A DNA stretch of 64,000 nucleotides from Ecdyonurus torrentis (Eukaryota > Arthropoda > Insecta > Ephemeroptera > Heptageniidae), in contig OX439127.1 in NCBI GenBank assembly GCA_949318235.1, forward strand, positions 22,343,374-22,407,373. The letters run 5' to 3'. How positions within the stretch are numbered: the first letter of the stretch is position 1; each line of letters begins with the position of its first letter. Positions 1-13,010 of this stretch are shown piece by piece. Below the pieces are notes generated by a model. The model made no database searches, was not told where the DNA came from, and saw nothing but the letters and a program-made list of their open reading frames with translations. The position numbers were made by a program, and so were the translations under genes.

Positions 1-27
1 TTGTCATTGGCCATGCTATATATGGGT

Positions 28-63
<36 letters not shown>

Positions 64-943
64 TAAAAATTGTCCGTGGGAAAAATACTAAAATAATTAA
101 ATCCCCATTCCTCTACTAGCTTTGCTGTATGAAGTTTTTTTTCCTTGTTTAATTGATTAATACTACAATTATATTTGAGTAATATGTGAAATACTTTGTA
201 TTTTTATACTTGAATGTTATTACTATATTGTTTTAACTTTTTGTGTTTATTAATGTAAGTAGTAAAATTGGTTTTGAATTTGATCCTCAAGATGGGATTT
301 TTTGAGAAAGCATATTTATGAGCCTATTGGAATTTGTGTTTTTAATTTTTTTGATTTGATTTGCCTTATTAAGGATTTTATTATATCCAATTCAACAAAA
401 TGATTGCTGATGCAAATACAATGCCAATCTCTTCTGTATTAATGTTATTCATGTTATTCCTAACAAGTAAAATTTTACTCTGATAAATTATAAACAAAAT
501 AAAAATACAAAGATTCACATTAAAAAACAAACTCCAAACTATATTTTTGTAAAAAATAATAATATTATATATGCTTGTATTTATGTTAATATTTTATAAG
601 CTTATTTATATAAGTAGTGTAAAAATAATGTATGAAGTTACTATAATCTTAATTTTCAAATTTTATGTAAATATAAAATATTTTTCCTATTTTCCCCTGT
701 GATGGGCAATATTTTTAATATTTTTAATTGTGAAAAAGTTTTACATTGTATAAATAATGCTATAATTTTTTTTCTTTTTTTTTCCAAGGAGCAATTATGA
801 ACACTTTTTTAAAAACACTATATTGTTCATCTGTTGTTTAATTGAGCTCAAAGTTCTGCTAATAATTTACTTTACAGATTTTTTTTTACTCCACATTACC
901 TTAATATATATAGGTAATAAATAAATGGTAATGGTTTTTACTT

Positions 944-976
<33 letters not shown>

Positions 977-3948
977 GTAATATATAAATATATCTTATAA
1001 AATTCCTTTTATGTAGAATCACATGCAAGTCATTTTGAAAAGCTCGTTCGGGATTGTAAGACCAAGCTTTTTATTTAATTTTACTGGTGATCCTGTACCA
1101 TTATTTAGGTGCAAGCGCCAGTATAATTTTTTTGTAATGTAAACAAAAACTTGCTATAATAGACTACTTATGAGTATTTAGGACTATAGATTAATTTTTC
1201 TGCTTATTTTTTTCTCCTCTTCCTTAAGATAACATGTAACTAAACTGCTTGATTTTTTGTTCTTTTCGTTTGCTAAATCATAGAGGCGCATTAAAATGAC
1301 AAATTATGAAAGAAACACAAGAAAAAACTGTATAAATCAACAAAAGCTTGCATAAGAAATTGTGAAATTTAAAGCACTGCCACTTTTTACTTAAATAAGA
1401 AAAGAATAATAATTCCTAGAGAACTGTGATTTCTTATTTTCACGAATAACATCCTTAAACCCCACGAGAGTAATATAATATTAAAAGTAAATTAAAATGT
1501 GGAGAAAAAAGTTTTTAAAATATGCAAAAATGTTAAACGTTTTTAACTGTACATAATAATAGAATGCTCAATACAATTAATATAATACATTATATATTTA
1601 TTTGCAGAATACTGGGAGGGTGTTATTTGCCATGTGCATTAAACTCCCTGCATAAAGTATAAAAATTTAATTGCATTTTCAATATTCATAATAAAAAGTT
1701 TCTTCATTTAAATTCTTGTAAATTCAAGAACTGTATTAATTTTTCACATTAATTTTTTTGTCTTAAACATTACTGCAAGAGATGTCCTTTATACCATTTA
1801 ATAATAATTTTGCTTCCCCCCTAAAGTAACTTTATAATCATCTGTGAAAATGAATATACATCGACATTAAGAAATAAGAAGAATATGAGTAATTATATTA
1901 ATAATAATTATGCCATATTCATTCACTGCCTAAGCTTCATTTTATAGCAGCCTTTTGTAAGTTTGTGTGTTCTATATTGTTTTTAATTGTAATAAAATAT
2001 AAAAAAAGGTGGAGGGACAAGTTAAAATACGTAGATCAAAATATATTTGTTCAATAAGAGCACAATTAATCAATCTTGCTTTGTTCCAACTTTTTTCAAA
2101 ATGATATAGGTATAACTTTTGGTTTTGGAGGGTGGATGTGTTGCTACTATTTGTGAAAGGATCAAACTGCCAAAAAAAATTATTAAAAAATAAAATGCAA
2201 AAAAAAATAATAATAATATAATTAATAATAAATAAATAAAAGAAAAAATATTTAGTAATAAAAAAATTATGGTGTACATAACTTGTAGGGTATAAATAGT
2301 TATAAAATGGAATTATTTAGGATGAGTTTAAATGTTTTGTGGTGACCGAGAAAGTAATAAATGAAAAAGAAATGATATATTATATATATTAGGTTATGTA
2401 TGTGAAAAAAGCCAGAATATATTAATTAAATATCCAATAATTTATTGAAGTATATATGGGCTAAATTTTGAATTTTTGAGATTGAATTATAAGAAAAAAT
2501 ATACAGTGGCATAATGGCATATTTAAATGGGTGGGACTTTCTACCTATTATATAGGTTTATGAAAAACAAAATTTGAATAGTCCTTGACAAAATCAATTA
2601 CTGAATCGCTGGGTGATTAAAACTGGGGGAAAAATAAATGTAATACGTATTAGGAAGATTCTGTAATAATAAGTGCCTCTAGATCTAACTTGCAGTTCTA
2701 TCTGTATGCCAATTTCCTAATTGATTTTTCCTTTCCTCTAGTTACCAAATTCAGTAATTGGTTGTGTGTAGAAACTTAATGTAATCTAATCTTAGCGTCC
2801 GAACTTTTGAGAAAGAGGATAATGTGATTTCAATGAATTATATTTATAAGAGTAAAATGCTTAAAATAAATAATAAAAAAAAAATAAAAAATGTCATGAA
2901 TTATTATAGACCGCAAGTTCCTTTATCTCAAAGTTTGATGTGATATTAATTGGTACTTGAAAGTGCAGTGGAATATAGATTATTAACGAGCCATTATTGC
3001 TATATTTTCCGTCTAATTTTTGAACTGTTGTAAATGCTATTTTTATCTACACCACTTGTGAATGTTTAAATTTTCAAATATTAAAATATAATAATGTTTT
3101 ATATGATTGCTCCTATAAGCTTTAATATCATGAAATTTTTTTTCCTTTCTTTTTTAAGTGTTCCATTGCGTAAAATATATTATACTGTAGTATTATGTAT
3201 ATACGTACTATTACAAAACATTCAAAATTTGTTTTATTATTATTATTATTTTTATGTATAAAAAAAATAATAATTTTAAGCTAGAGCTAAATTTACTGTG
3301 TGCATTCTCCAAAAATTGGTACTTTAAATTCATAATATTCCTGTGCGTGTTAATATGTTACCGCAGTTAATGAATAAAGAGAATGAATAATAATTCAATT
3401 ATTTTGGTGGAACAATAACTATAAAAGGGAATGCATGAGCAGGAACTAAAAATGAAACAAAATTTTGAGTAAAAACTTGGGTTATTCCACCCCTCACAGC
3501 ATTTTAAATTTTGTGTTGAAGTATGTGTATTTATATTGCAGTACTAAATATATATGTCATTTTATACATTGCCTTATGCACTTTCTTCATGAGTTACACC
3601 TTTTGTTTGCTAATTTATTGTATTTCAGAGTAGTGATATATATATACACACACACTCTCATTTTAAGATATAAAATTCTTACCTTTGGAACCTATTTCTT
3701 TTCTTGTATTAATTATTGTTGTTAAACATCCAAATTTATGTCCCTTGTAAAAGCCACAAAGTAAAGCCTGTATAGTTGCCACTGCCATTGTTACATAAAT
3801 TAACACTTATAAATATATAAAAAAATAAATAAAAATAAAATATATTGGCTTTATTTGCATGAATGATTTTTTAAACAAGGGGAAAAAAAGTATGTGTATG
3901 TGTGGTTTAAAATTAGGGGGAAATGATAAAACAATTTACTAGAAATTT

Positions 3949-3990
<42 letters not shown>

Positions 3991-4218
3991 TCAAGCTATG
4001 TTGTCAACTTTGAATGTTGGGGAAAATAAATTTGGTACCTTTCTTTGTTGGAGGAAAAATAAACAATTTATATTAAAAACTTAACTTGCTGGTATGATTT
4101 ATCCTCTTCCCCCACTACTCGCACCTATTATAAATTTGCTGAAAATGCAATTTTCAGACAATCCTTCCAATCATTCATAAAACTTAAAAAGAACAATAGC
4201 AAAGAATTACAATTATTT
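1..4218. other. AT-rich sequence with no recognised gene
   Basis: Very AT-rich DNA with poly(T) or poly(A) runs (31-62, 950-976, 3955-3988). Short open frames are low-complexity or lack splice context. No inverted-repeat element stands out. Confidence 0.75.
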
Positions 4219-4293
4219 AGGTGCATATTGTAATAGATCAATATAGTTGAAAGTTAGGTACATATTGTAATAAATTAATATAGTTAAAAGTTA
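4219..4293 (+). repeat. Tandem duplication of a 37-base unit
   Basis: AGGTGCATATTGTAATAGAT with its following bases recurs immediately as AGGTACATATTGTAATAAAT. Near-perfect, two copies. Confidence 0.8.
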
Positions 4294-4643
4294 TAATTTA
4301 TAGATACCAATAAAAAAAAACAGTTATTACAATATATTACTATTTATTGGATGACACACAGAGTTAGAGCAGAGTCAGCAATTAGGGCCAATTAAAAAAG
4401 TATCTAAATTATATAGGCTATATTTAGAAAAAAATTGACTGAGCAATAATTGATAGAAAAACACATAGAATAGGAAAAACTAGAGTATAGGAGATAGTAA
4501 TGAGCTTATACTTGTTAGACTGATGGGGGTACCAGTCCAAGCTCATTATAGCCATTTATTTATTTATTGTTATTACTATCTTCCATCAATTTGTCTGATT
4601 TTACGTGTACAGTATTTCTAACGAGATCGTAAAATAAATTATC

Positions 4644-4783
<140 letters not shown>

Positions 4784-5390
4784 CTACTACTACTAAATAA
4801 TAATAAATACCTATATTATGATTATAAATCGTCGGCTAGAAATACTTTTGTCATATGTGAAAAAAAAAAAAAATAACAAATAAAAAAAAAAAATAATAAT
4901 AATAATAATCGTAGGAATTAAGACCTTTGTCCCATATATATAAACTGGTATACACTAAGGCTTAATTTCCTGATAATTTGTTTTGGAAGTTATATGACAA
5001 AAATATTGCAAGCCGATGAAATGTAAAAATAAAGTTCAATAAAAGAAAATAGTATGTAGAATGATTAGAGCATGTTCAATTGAAAGTTAATGAAATGCAA
5101 AGATTCTCTAATTTATAGGTTATTGGGAAAAAGAATCAAATTTCTAGCTTAGATATAGACCTACTAGATAATATTTTTCATTTATTTAATAGACATTCAA
5201 AGGATAGATTATATCTGTGTCAATAATTCTAAGAATAAAAAATAATATATATTATAATATCATAAATAATAAGTCTCGAATAAATCTGCTCGAAGTGTTA
5301 ATCTCTCCGCTTGAAGTGTTAATGTCTCCAAATGTTTTAAATACATGGTGAAACTTTAACGCAAGCGGTCAGATTTATTCCGGGACCATG

Positions 5391-5512
5391 TACACCCTGG
5401 ACAAAGTTTCCTAACAATTTGTATATGCAACTCGCAACCACACTATGCTATCTTTATGAGAAAATGCAGAGGCTGCCGCAGCCCCACTCAGAAACATTTG
5501 TCCAGAGGTGTA
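5391..5512. mobile_element. Tc1-like MITE, copy 1
   Basis: TA-flanked, about 122 bases, ends TACACCCTGGACAAAGTTT and its inverse ACATTTGTCCAGAGGTGTA. Shares its middle (CAACTCGCAACCACACTATG) with the copies at 8595 and 37763. Ends resemble Tc1 termini (CAGTGCTGGCCAAAA). Confidence 0.75.
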
Positions 5513-5796
5513 CAGTTTCAGACAAATGAAAGGTAAAACTATTTAAACATGTTGATATTTTGCGCGCCTCAAATTTTATGAGGAAACAATATTGTTACAT
5601 CATATTCACATGTTTTGATGCATGCTCCAGAGGTGATAGCTTTATCTATCAGGTAAGCTGCTTTAGCCAGCAAGCCAAACACGCCTCGTGATGCACGTGC
5701 ATGACATAATAATATAGTTTTCCACAATAAAGTCTGAGGCGTGCAAAAAAGCAGCATCATGTTTAAGTGGTTACCTCTCATTTGTCTGAAACTGTA
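5511..5796. mobile_element. TA-flanked palindromic element
   Basis: Ends TACAGTTTCAGACAAATGA and CATTTGTCTGAAACTGTA are inverted repeats; total 286 bases. It abuts the Tc1-like MITE on its left. No open reading frame of note. Confidence 0.6.
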
Positions 5797-6098
5797 CATA
5801 CCTACTAGTATAATATTTATTGCCACAGATATAACCCATCCTTTTAATATATGTCTATCAAATTAAAAATATATACATATTATCTAGCATACACATCTAT
5901 ATGTTAGAAATTTGATCCTTTTTTTCCCAATAACCTATAAATTAGAGAATCTTCGTTTCATTAACTTTCAATTTAACGTGCTTTAATAATTCAAGATGTT
6001 TTTTTCCTTATCTACAAATATAATAATAAGCTGCATGAATGTCATGATCATATTGAAAAAAAGAATGAAAATGAGAATTCATATGGCTTAAGCTTTTT

Positions 6099-6942
6099 TA
6101 TTATTATTTATTTATTAAACACCAAGGTGTACTTATACATATTTATATAGGTCTACATTTTTGCATATTGACTTAATGATAGGGTCCGAGATGGACAATG
6201 AAGTAAGTGGTACCTATATAGTACATAGGCCATTACATAATACACATACACATTTATCATTACACTCGTGAAATTCTTTAATTTGACAGATTACATGGTG
6301 GAAACCATGCACCGCATAACGGGTAAAAACATATGCCTGTCTGTACAGTTTGGGCCTTTCCACCCATTAATATTATTAATATTAAATGCAGGGGTATTAT
6401 AGAAGGCCAGGCTGATATCTTCAGTTTTACTTAGTCTATCCTTAACAAATTTAATGTAATTATCTGTTTTTAACAATTTAAATTTCACTTGTAGTTCCGT
6501 TACAAATAACTCCTCCCCTGCTAGCTCGTAAACCAGCCTTGACGACGTAAATTTTGACAAGCAAAGTATCCGTTTTAAGTACCGAGACTTAACAGATTCT
6601 AGATTTTTGAAGTCTGTTATAGACATAAATGACCAGAAAATTTCAATGCCGTACGAAGCAACTGGAGAGATTTTCAGGTGAAACAGTTTAATAGCTGTTT
6701 CCAAAGATAACGAATTTAGATTTGAGATAGCGAATGAAGATGACAATGCATTTCGACAGCGTTCTTTGACATGTTTAGAGAAAGATTTCCCCGTCTGTTG
6801 CATAATAACCCCCAGATAATTAAAAGAATTAACAAACTCTATCTTTTCTCCATTACAAGTTATTACATCTGACTTTGCTAAAGGGCCACCTCTCCTGAAT
6901 TTTACAATTTTTGTTTTCGTAGCATTAATTTTAATGGCTTAA
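6099..6942 (-). pseudogene. 5'-truncated non-LTR retrotransposon (reverse transcriptase C-terminal part)
   Basis: An open frame from 6938 to 6291 reads INATKTKIVKFRRGG, then FNYLGVIMQQTGKSFSKH, IKLFHLKISPVASYGIEIFW and LESVKSRYLKRILCL. N.TKT.......GG, F.YLGV and the P...YG.E.W helix mark the fingers/thumb end of a LINE reverse transcriptase (Jockey/CR1/RTE-like). The catalytic YADD region is missing: the element is 5'-truncated at about 6942, where another dispersed repeat begins. After the stop at 6291 the related coding sequence seems to continue with further stops, so it is dead. The element ends at about 6099 in a simple tail of TAAATAAATAATAATAA type (minus strand), typical of LINE 3' ends. 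Confidence 0.8.
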
Positions 6943-6949
6943 GCTTTTA

Positions 6950-7085
6950 AGGTATATTAAGGAAAATAAACCATTGTGGTTAGGTATGATAAATTTGAAA
7001 GAAAATAAGGATAAGAAAAACCAGCAAGGGCATTACCATAGTGAAGAGAGTCCCATAGTTTGTTGAAAATCTTGCCTGCAGATAT
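6950..7085 (+). repeat. Dispersed repeat, CCAGCAAGGGC family
   Basis: TTAAGGAAAATAAACCATTG, GGTTAGGTATGATAAATTTG, CCAGCAAGGGCATTACCATA, GTTGAAAATCTTGCCTGCAG in this order. Single-arm copies with the same order occur at 9103-9590 (split by GAAA), 13738 and 57632. The family usually occurs as palindromes, so this is probably one arm. Confidence 0.7.
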
Positions 7086-7097
7086 AAAAATGTGTTA

Positions 7098-7502
7098 TTT
7101 TTTTTTTTTTTTTTTTTTTTTAATATACTTTCAGTTTCATCCAACAGTATAATGCAATTTGAAGCAACAAAAATAAGTTTGTATAGAACTTGCCATATTG
7201 TGTTATTGTGCTACACATATCCCAGTCCAGACATTGTCGTATCTACAGGTAAGCAGCCCGGCATTCGCCATGGCAACCTAAGAAAACCGTGGAAACGTCT
7301 AGGCAGGCTGGTTGATTCAATCACATCGATCATGTACCTCCCGAATGCTGTGTGTCAGCATGGAATGCATGTAAACATGCATTGTGCAACGTGTTGTGCT
7401 CTCACACTTTCAGGTATACAGCCAGCAGTGGCTCAAACCTATACTCGGTGAGGAGTACAGAGTTGCAAGTCAGCTGCCTTCACCACTCGGCCATACCAGC
7501 TT
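7098..7502 (-). mobile_element. Probable tRNA-derived SINE
   Basis: Read on the minus strand, the head carries TGGCCGAGTGGT (7482-7493), an excellent pol III A box as in tRNA-Ser/Leu, and GGTTTGAGCCAC (7428-7439), a near-consensus B box. The anticodon arm and acceptor stem are degenerate, so this is not a working tRNA. About 300 bases of unrelated body follow, ending in 24 A (T at 7098-7121). Flanks AAATGTGTTATT and AAATGTTATTATT may be a decayed target duplication. Confidence 0.68.
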
Positions 7503-8594
7503 GGTTTATTCAAATGTTATTATTACAATGAGTATTTTACAGTAGACAAATAGTTGTTAGAATTTGATTAAGACTTTATAGTTGAATAAGCCAAAGTACT
7601 TATTATAATTACATGGTAGTGTTTAACACTCAAGATAGAAAGAATGTGATAATTATTGCCCACAAAAACAGGCAAATGCAAAAAGACTGCACCTGTTCAT
7701 AAATGGATGTGCAGATTTTTTTTTTATTTATTATTATTATTAGGCTATTATTATTATTATTATTATTATTTTTGCCTGAAGTGTGTCACTTTTAGCACCT
7801 CATCTCTAATCATGGACAGCTGTTTTGTCCTTGGTTGGCCTGTATAAAATAATATTTTCTCGTTGCCACTGCGTTCCCAACAGTCTAAGATCATTTATTA
7901 CTATCTCTCACTCCCTAATTTGTCCTAATCTATCTACGTGTTTTTCTTTTAAATCTTTTAATAAATAGATGCAGGTTTACAATAAAACTATATATATTTT
8001 TTTTAACTTACAAATTGCCTTAATATAATTCAAATTCAAAATTTTTATTTCATTTGTTTCTCCTACAATCAGTATACAAAAAAAATGCATCTGCCAAGGT
8101 TTATATGGAAATATAAACTTTGCTGATGGTTTATTGACAAAAAGATGCGAAGAAAACTAACCCATTTGAAAAACTAGGAAATGGGAATCTTAGTATCAAT
8201 CAAGATACACATTTGTTACATATTACATTTTTAATACATTAAGTTGCTTTTATAGTTTAAAACACACACACACACACACACAAAAAAAAAAAGAAAAAAT
8301 AATAATTTTACATTGGGAAATGAAAATAATAAGTATACTGTATTATGATATAATATGAAAGAAAAGAATAGGAAAACCAACAAGCGCCTTACCATGATGA
8401 AGTCCGTAGATAGTCGATTTTCATATTATTTCTTTAAATTATACTAAAATTACAATATGGTATTTATTTTCTAATTAATTATGCTGAATGATATGACAGT
8501 ATTTTTTTTTTTTTTTTTTTTTTTGTTATTATGATGTGATGAAGCTGATTTTCCAAAATATGCATATGGTAATATTTATAAATTCAATATTATG

Positions 8595-8718
8595 TACAAC
8601 TCTGGCCAAAAGTTTCCAAACGATTTGCACAGGCAACTCGCAACCACACTATGTTATCTTTATGAGAAAACGCAGCGGCCGCCGCTGCCCCATTTGGGAA
8701 CTTTTAGCCAGAGCTGTA
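8595..8718. mobile_element. Tc1-like MITE, copy 2
   Basis: TACAACTCTGGCCAAAAGTT at the left and CTTTTAGCCAGAGCTGTA at the right; 124 bases between TA dinucleotides. GC-rich centre (GCAGCGGCCGCCGCTGC). Confidence 0.8.
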
Positions 8719-9146
8719 CAAGCAAACATCACAGTGCACTTTTAATTTGCGGACATTATGTTACATATAAACATGCATGACTACACATAACATCAGAACA
8801 ATTTTTGTAATTCTACATTTCATGAAACAACAAATACCTTGTACAGATATATACAAAAATACACTTCAGTAATACAAATTGACTTTCATATATTGTTCTT
8901 ATATATTAGGGAAAAACTGTTACAGTAAAAAATACACCATGTTAAAAAAAAAAAAAAAAAAGTAGAGAAATAAGAGAAGAAAGATTAGACTGCATTTGAT
9001 TAGATTTCTATTTAATGTTTGGTTATCTTTTTACATGCTATTTTTCTACTGTTATTAATATTTTTTTCAACATAACACAATATTGTTCTTATGTCATATA
9101 GAGATATTAAGGGAAATAAATCATTATCATGAGGCATGATAAATTT

Positions 9147-9516
<370 letters not shown>

Positions 9517-10360
9517 CAGCAAGGGCCTTACCATGCTTGAGTCCCATAGTTTGATAAAATTCTAGCCAGCAGAGATAATTTACACATGGGATACATTTTG
9601 GCACTGGCAGAGTTTGCTTGTGCCTTTGACAGTCCTATGAATGGGTCATTCATAGTTTCACTGAGTCTGTAAGGACTAAAGAAGGCACAAACACACTCCG
9701 TTTTCTCTGTTTATTATTTATATGCAAGCAAGATTTTTTACTAACTATGAGACCCTCTTCACCATGGTTAAGTCCTCTTATGGTTTTCACTCAAATTTAT
9801 CAGAAGAAGCTACTGCAGCCCAACAGTCTTAAAGTCAGATTGTTGAAAATCTCAATATTTTAACATGAGCTTTAGTTCCAAGTTGTCACAGTTGGAAGGT
9901 AGGCACTTAAAAAGGTAACCTGACTAGGCTATAACGTTAACAAGCAGATATTTTTATAGTTGTTGCTTTCTGATATATATATAATAAGCATAGGACAAAT
10001 AGTTACAACAGGGATGTGGTATTTTTGTGAGTGACTAATGCCTCACAAGTTAATGCTTTTCATCCCTCCAAAGGGAAAAAAATCTGCTCGTGCATGCATT
10101 TGTACAATTGACTTTCACATATTCCATTATATGCCACAACTTGGTTATCTAAGTCTACAACAAGATACATGGACATCAATTTAATATTAATAAAATGCTT
10201 GCTGGTTTATTTAATTATTAATACTTTTTTAAATAAAGCAATGGAAACAAGAATGACTTAATAACATACAAGCTAAATAATTAAAATTATAGCTTTTCTA
10301 AGATAGTAAAAAAGAAGAAAAGTAAAAAAAAAAAATAAAATAAAAAAAAAAAAAAGAAGA

Positions 10361-10384
10361 AGAAGAAGAAGAAGAAGAAGAAGA
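10361..10384 (+). repeat. (GAA)n microsatellite
   Basis: Eight uninterrupted GAA triplets following an A-rich run; triplet arrays of this sort are unstable in length. Confidence 0.85.
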
Positions 10385-10597
10385 ATGTTTTGAGCTTAAG
10401 ATTATATCTATTTAACAATCTTGTTTTTCTCTTTCATGCACTTTGTTTATTCAATAATTAAAATATGAACAAAATTAATTTAAAAAAAGTTGATTGAAGC
10501 TAAGAAAAACCATGTTTCATTTTACACAATAGAAGCAAATTTATAAATTGTTAATCAAAATGCAAAATACTTGCAAAAAGATGGCATACATATATAT

Positions 10598-10883
10598 CGA
10601 CGTTGTTGCGAAAAAAATGTGTAACTCGTATATTGTCAGGCGAAGCAAAATGTGTAAGTCATTTTTTGTCACGCTAAGCAATATGTGTATCTCGTATTTT
10701 GTCACGCGAAGCAAAATGTGTAAGTCATTCCCGAACGTTATGGAGATGGCGCTTGACTGACACATTTGGCTTCGCGTGACAAAATACGAGATACACATAT
10801 TGCTTAGCGTGACAAAAAACGACTTACACATTTTGTTTCGCCTGACAAAATACGAGTTACACATTTTTTTCGCAACAACGTCG
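10598..10883. mobile_element. TA-flanked palindromic MITE with internal direct repeats
   Basis: CGACGTTGTTGCGAAAAAAA and its complement close a palindrome of 286 bases inside a TATATA flank. Each arm contains repeated blocks built on CGAAGCAAAATGTGTAAGTC, so arms are themselves tandem. Only about 40 central bases are unpaired. Confidence 0.82.
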
Positions 10884-10888
10884 ATATA

Positions 10889-11073
10889 TACAGTAAACTC
10901 TCCATTTTTTTGAAATCACAAGGGACCCAGAAAATGGACATTTCACAAAATTGAGAGCTTCAACATTGCCATGCTTATATTGAAGTCTGCTGCATTGAGC
11001 AATTTCAATTGAGCATTTCACAAAATTAAGAAATTCACAGAATTGAACTTCACAAAATCGAGAGTTTACTGTA
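10889..11073. mobile_element. pogo/Tigger-like MITE
   Basis: TACAGTAAACTCTCCATTTT and AAAATCGAGAGTTTACTGTA as inverted ends with TA at each side. Shares the internal phrase CACAAGGGACCCAG with elements at 39030 and 48763. Directly abuts the MITE at 10598. Confidence 0.72.
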
Positions 11074-11079
11074 CACATA

Positions 11080-11974
11080 GAAAAAAGCAGATGACAAAGA
11101 AAATTTAAATATTTTTACAATGAGATGCACATTGAAATGATTATGAAAAGATAAGCTTTTTAAGATATTTTGAACACAATATATAAATTGAGGAGGTAGG
11201 CTAGCAGCAAAATCTTCAGTAATCAAATATCTAAGGAATCTATAAACACCAAACAACAATGCAATGATAACGAAATATTTAAGTATTGATCTGTGAAACT
11301 TCCAAGTAAGTGTTAAAAATTATATTTTACTGCACATATATTGACTTAATTTAGAAAAAAAATATGTTATTTTGTATTGCCATGTTGCGAATGACCCAAA
11401 ATGTAAAAAAATCCAAAATATGGGTGTGAGCCGACAATTTTTTTAAGGTCAAGTGAACAATGGACAATATAATGGCACTTTGAGTATGTGTACATAATAC
11501 ATATTGTATGAAATGCTTTTTTAAAGCAAAAAGTTTGTTTCAATTAATCCAGTTTTTAAATAGCAAATTTCAAATTTATTGATTGATTGTTAACATACTT
11601 ATGAAAAAAAAAATAGCCTTTCAATTGAATACTGTATTTCTGGGCCTATAATCATTAGCCACTGATCTATATAAAGAATAGGTGACTGTATTTTCCCTAT
11701 GCTGGCTGAAGCAATTTTGCTTCACCAGTTTTCAATCATACAAGGCAGAGCAAAAGTCAAAATTGATTGTAACTGACTGTACTGTAATATTACTTATATT
11801 ATTGTACTGTAAAACAGTTGGGTTAAATTGTGAGGTAGAATGTCTGATTATGCCCAATATAAGCAGTTCATTAATATTATCATTATTAAAATAGTAGTAG
11901 CATTGAAAATGTCAAATTTTTAAAATTGATAAGATTAAAATTTTAGTCGCATTAATAAAAAAATTTAACAATCA

Positions 11975-12012
<38 letters not shown>

Positions 12013-12776
12013 GTACTTAGATGTCAATAAGGCGACTCTTATTTACTTATTTTATTATATTTATTTATTTTATTTGTATCTTCTTACTATTTACTACTGA
12101 TGACTTGCAAATTCAGTATTATTTATCATATTATGCAAGTGAAAGTGAAATTGATTTATGTTGAACATTATGTATCATTACACTATATTTAAAATTAAAA
12201 TTATTTAAACTTATGAATATAAACATAATAATTCATAATAAATAATAATGAATTCTTAATTCATTATAATTTATAATAAACTTATGAATATTTTATGAAT
12301 ATAATTATTTGTATTAAGTTTGTAACTGACTGTACTGTTAAACAGTTGGGTTAAATTGAGAGGTCTGTAGCCAGATTTTGCTCAATAAAGACTTAAATAA
12401 ACAATAAATTTAGCACTTCTATCTAAACGATTCAATAATATCAAGCCAAAACCTTTCAGTTCACAACTCGTATGGGTGTGAATCCCATCGAATCCTCCTT
12501 TTATTAGGATTTAAGTCTTTAAACACAGTAATTTTAAAAATAAGATCAACTTTTAGTCATATCAAAAGAACGAGAAACATTTCATAACACGAGCAGAAAA
12601 TACTGTGGAAATTAAGGGACAGAAAAAAATGTCAAATTTTTATGATAAAATATGATTAAAATAGTTTAAGAGTGTTGTAAGCATGCATGTCAGTAGCCTA
12701 TTTTTCTTTCATTTAGTAAGTTTTCTTCTTCACTTGTACTTGCGGTTCATGTTGTAAAATAGATTTCTACTCTTCG
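11080..12776. other. Non-coding flank, 3' of the unidentified gene
   Basis: Probably holds the 3' UTR of the gene ending at 12777. A decayed relative of the 161-bp MITE is at about 11390-11465 (GACCCAAAATG, GGTCAAGTG), and a 36-base poly(A) is near 11975. Confidence 0.6.
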
Positions 12777-12884
12777 TTATTCATGAATAACTTTAACTTG
12801 CCCATCAAAAAAATTCTTCAAAATATCCAGAGAAGCACTATCCTGGCTTGAAAATTTCATTGCTTCAAGAATGTCACAAGCCTT
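12777..12884 (-). CDS. Unidentified helical protein, terminal exon D
   Basis: Pyrimidine-rich acceptor ending TTATAG. Encodes KACDILEAMKFSSQDSASLD and ILKNFFDGQVKVIHE, then TAA. A tandem AG three bases further on would drop only the first lysine. Confidence 0.65.
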   Translation of the reverse strand, partial: KACDILEAMKFSSQDSASLDILKNFFDGQVKVIHE

Positions 12885-12958
12885 CTATAAAACACACAGA
12901 AACAAACAAAAATTAGAGACACAGGTCTTATATTATTTTCATATGAAATTCTATCATC

Positions 12959-13010
<52 letters not shown>

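Larger units (their letters stand above)
5057..5995. mobile_element. Composite inverted-repeat element with nested MITEs
   Basis: Ends are inverted copies of a roughly 110-base sequence: GATTAGAGCATGTTCAATTG at the left and its degenerate complement near 5890-5995. Inside lie a Tc1-like MITE (5391-5512) and another palindrome (5511-5796). A third copy of the end occurs at 63660-63780, so this is a dispersed family. Confidence 0.65.
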
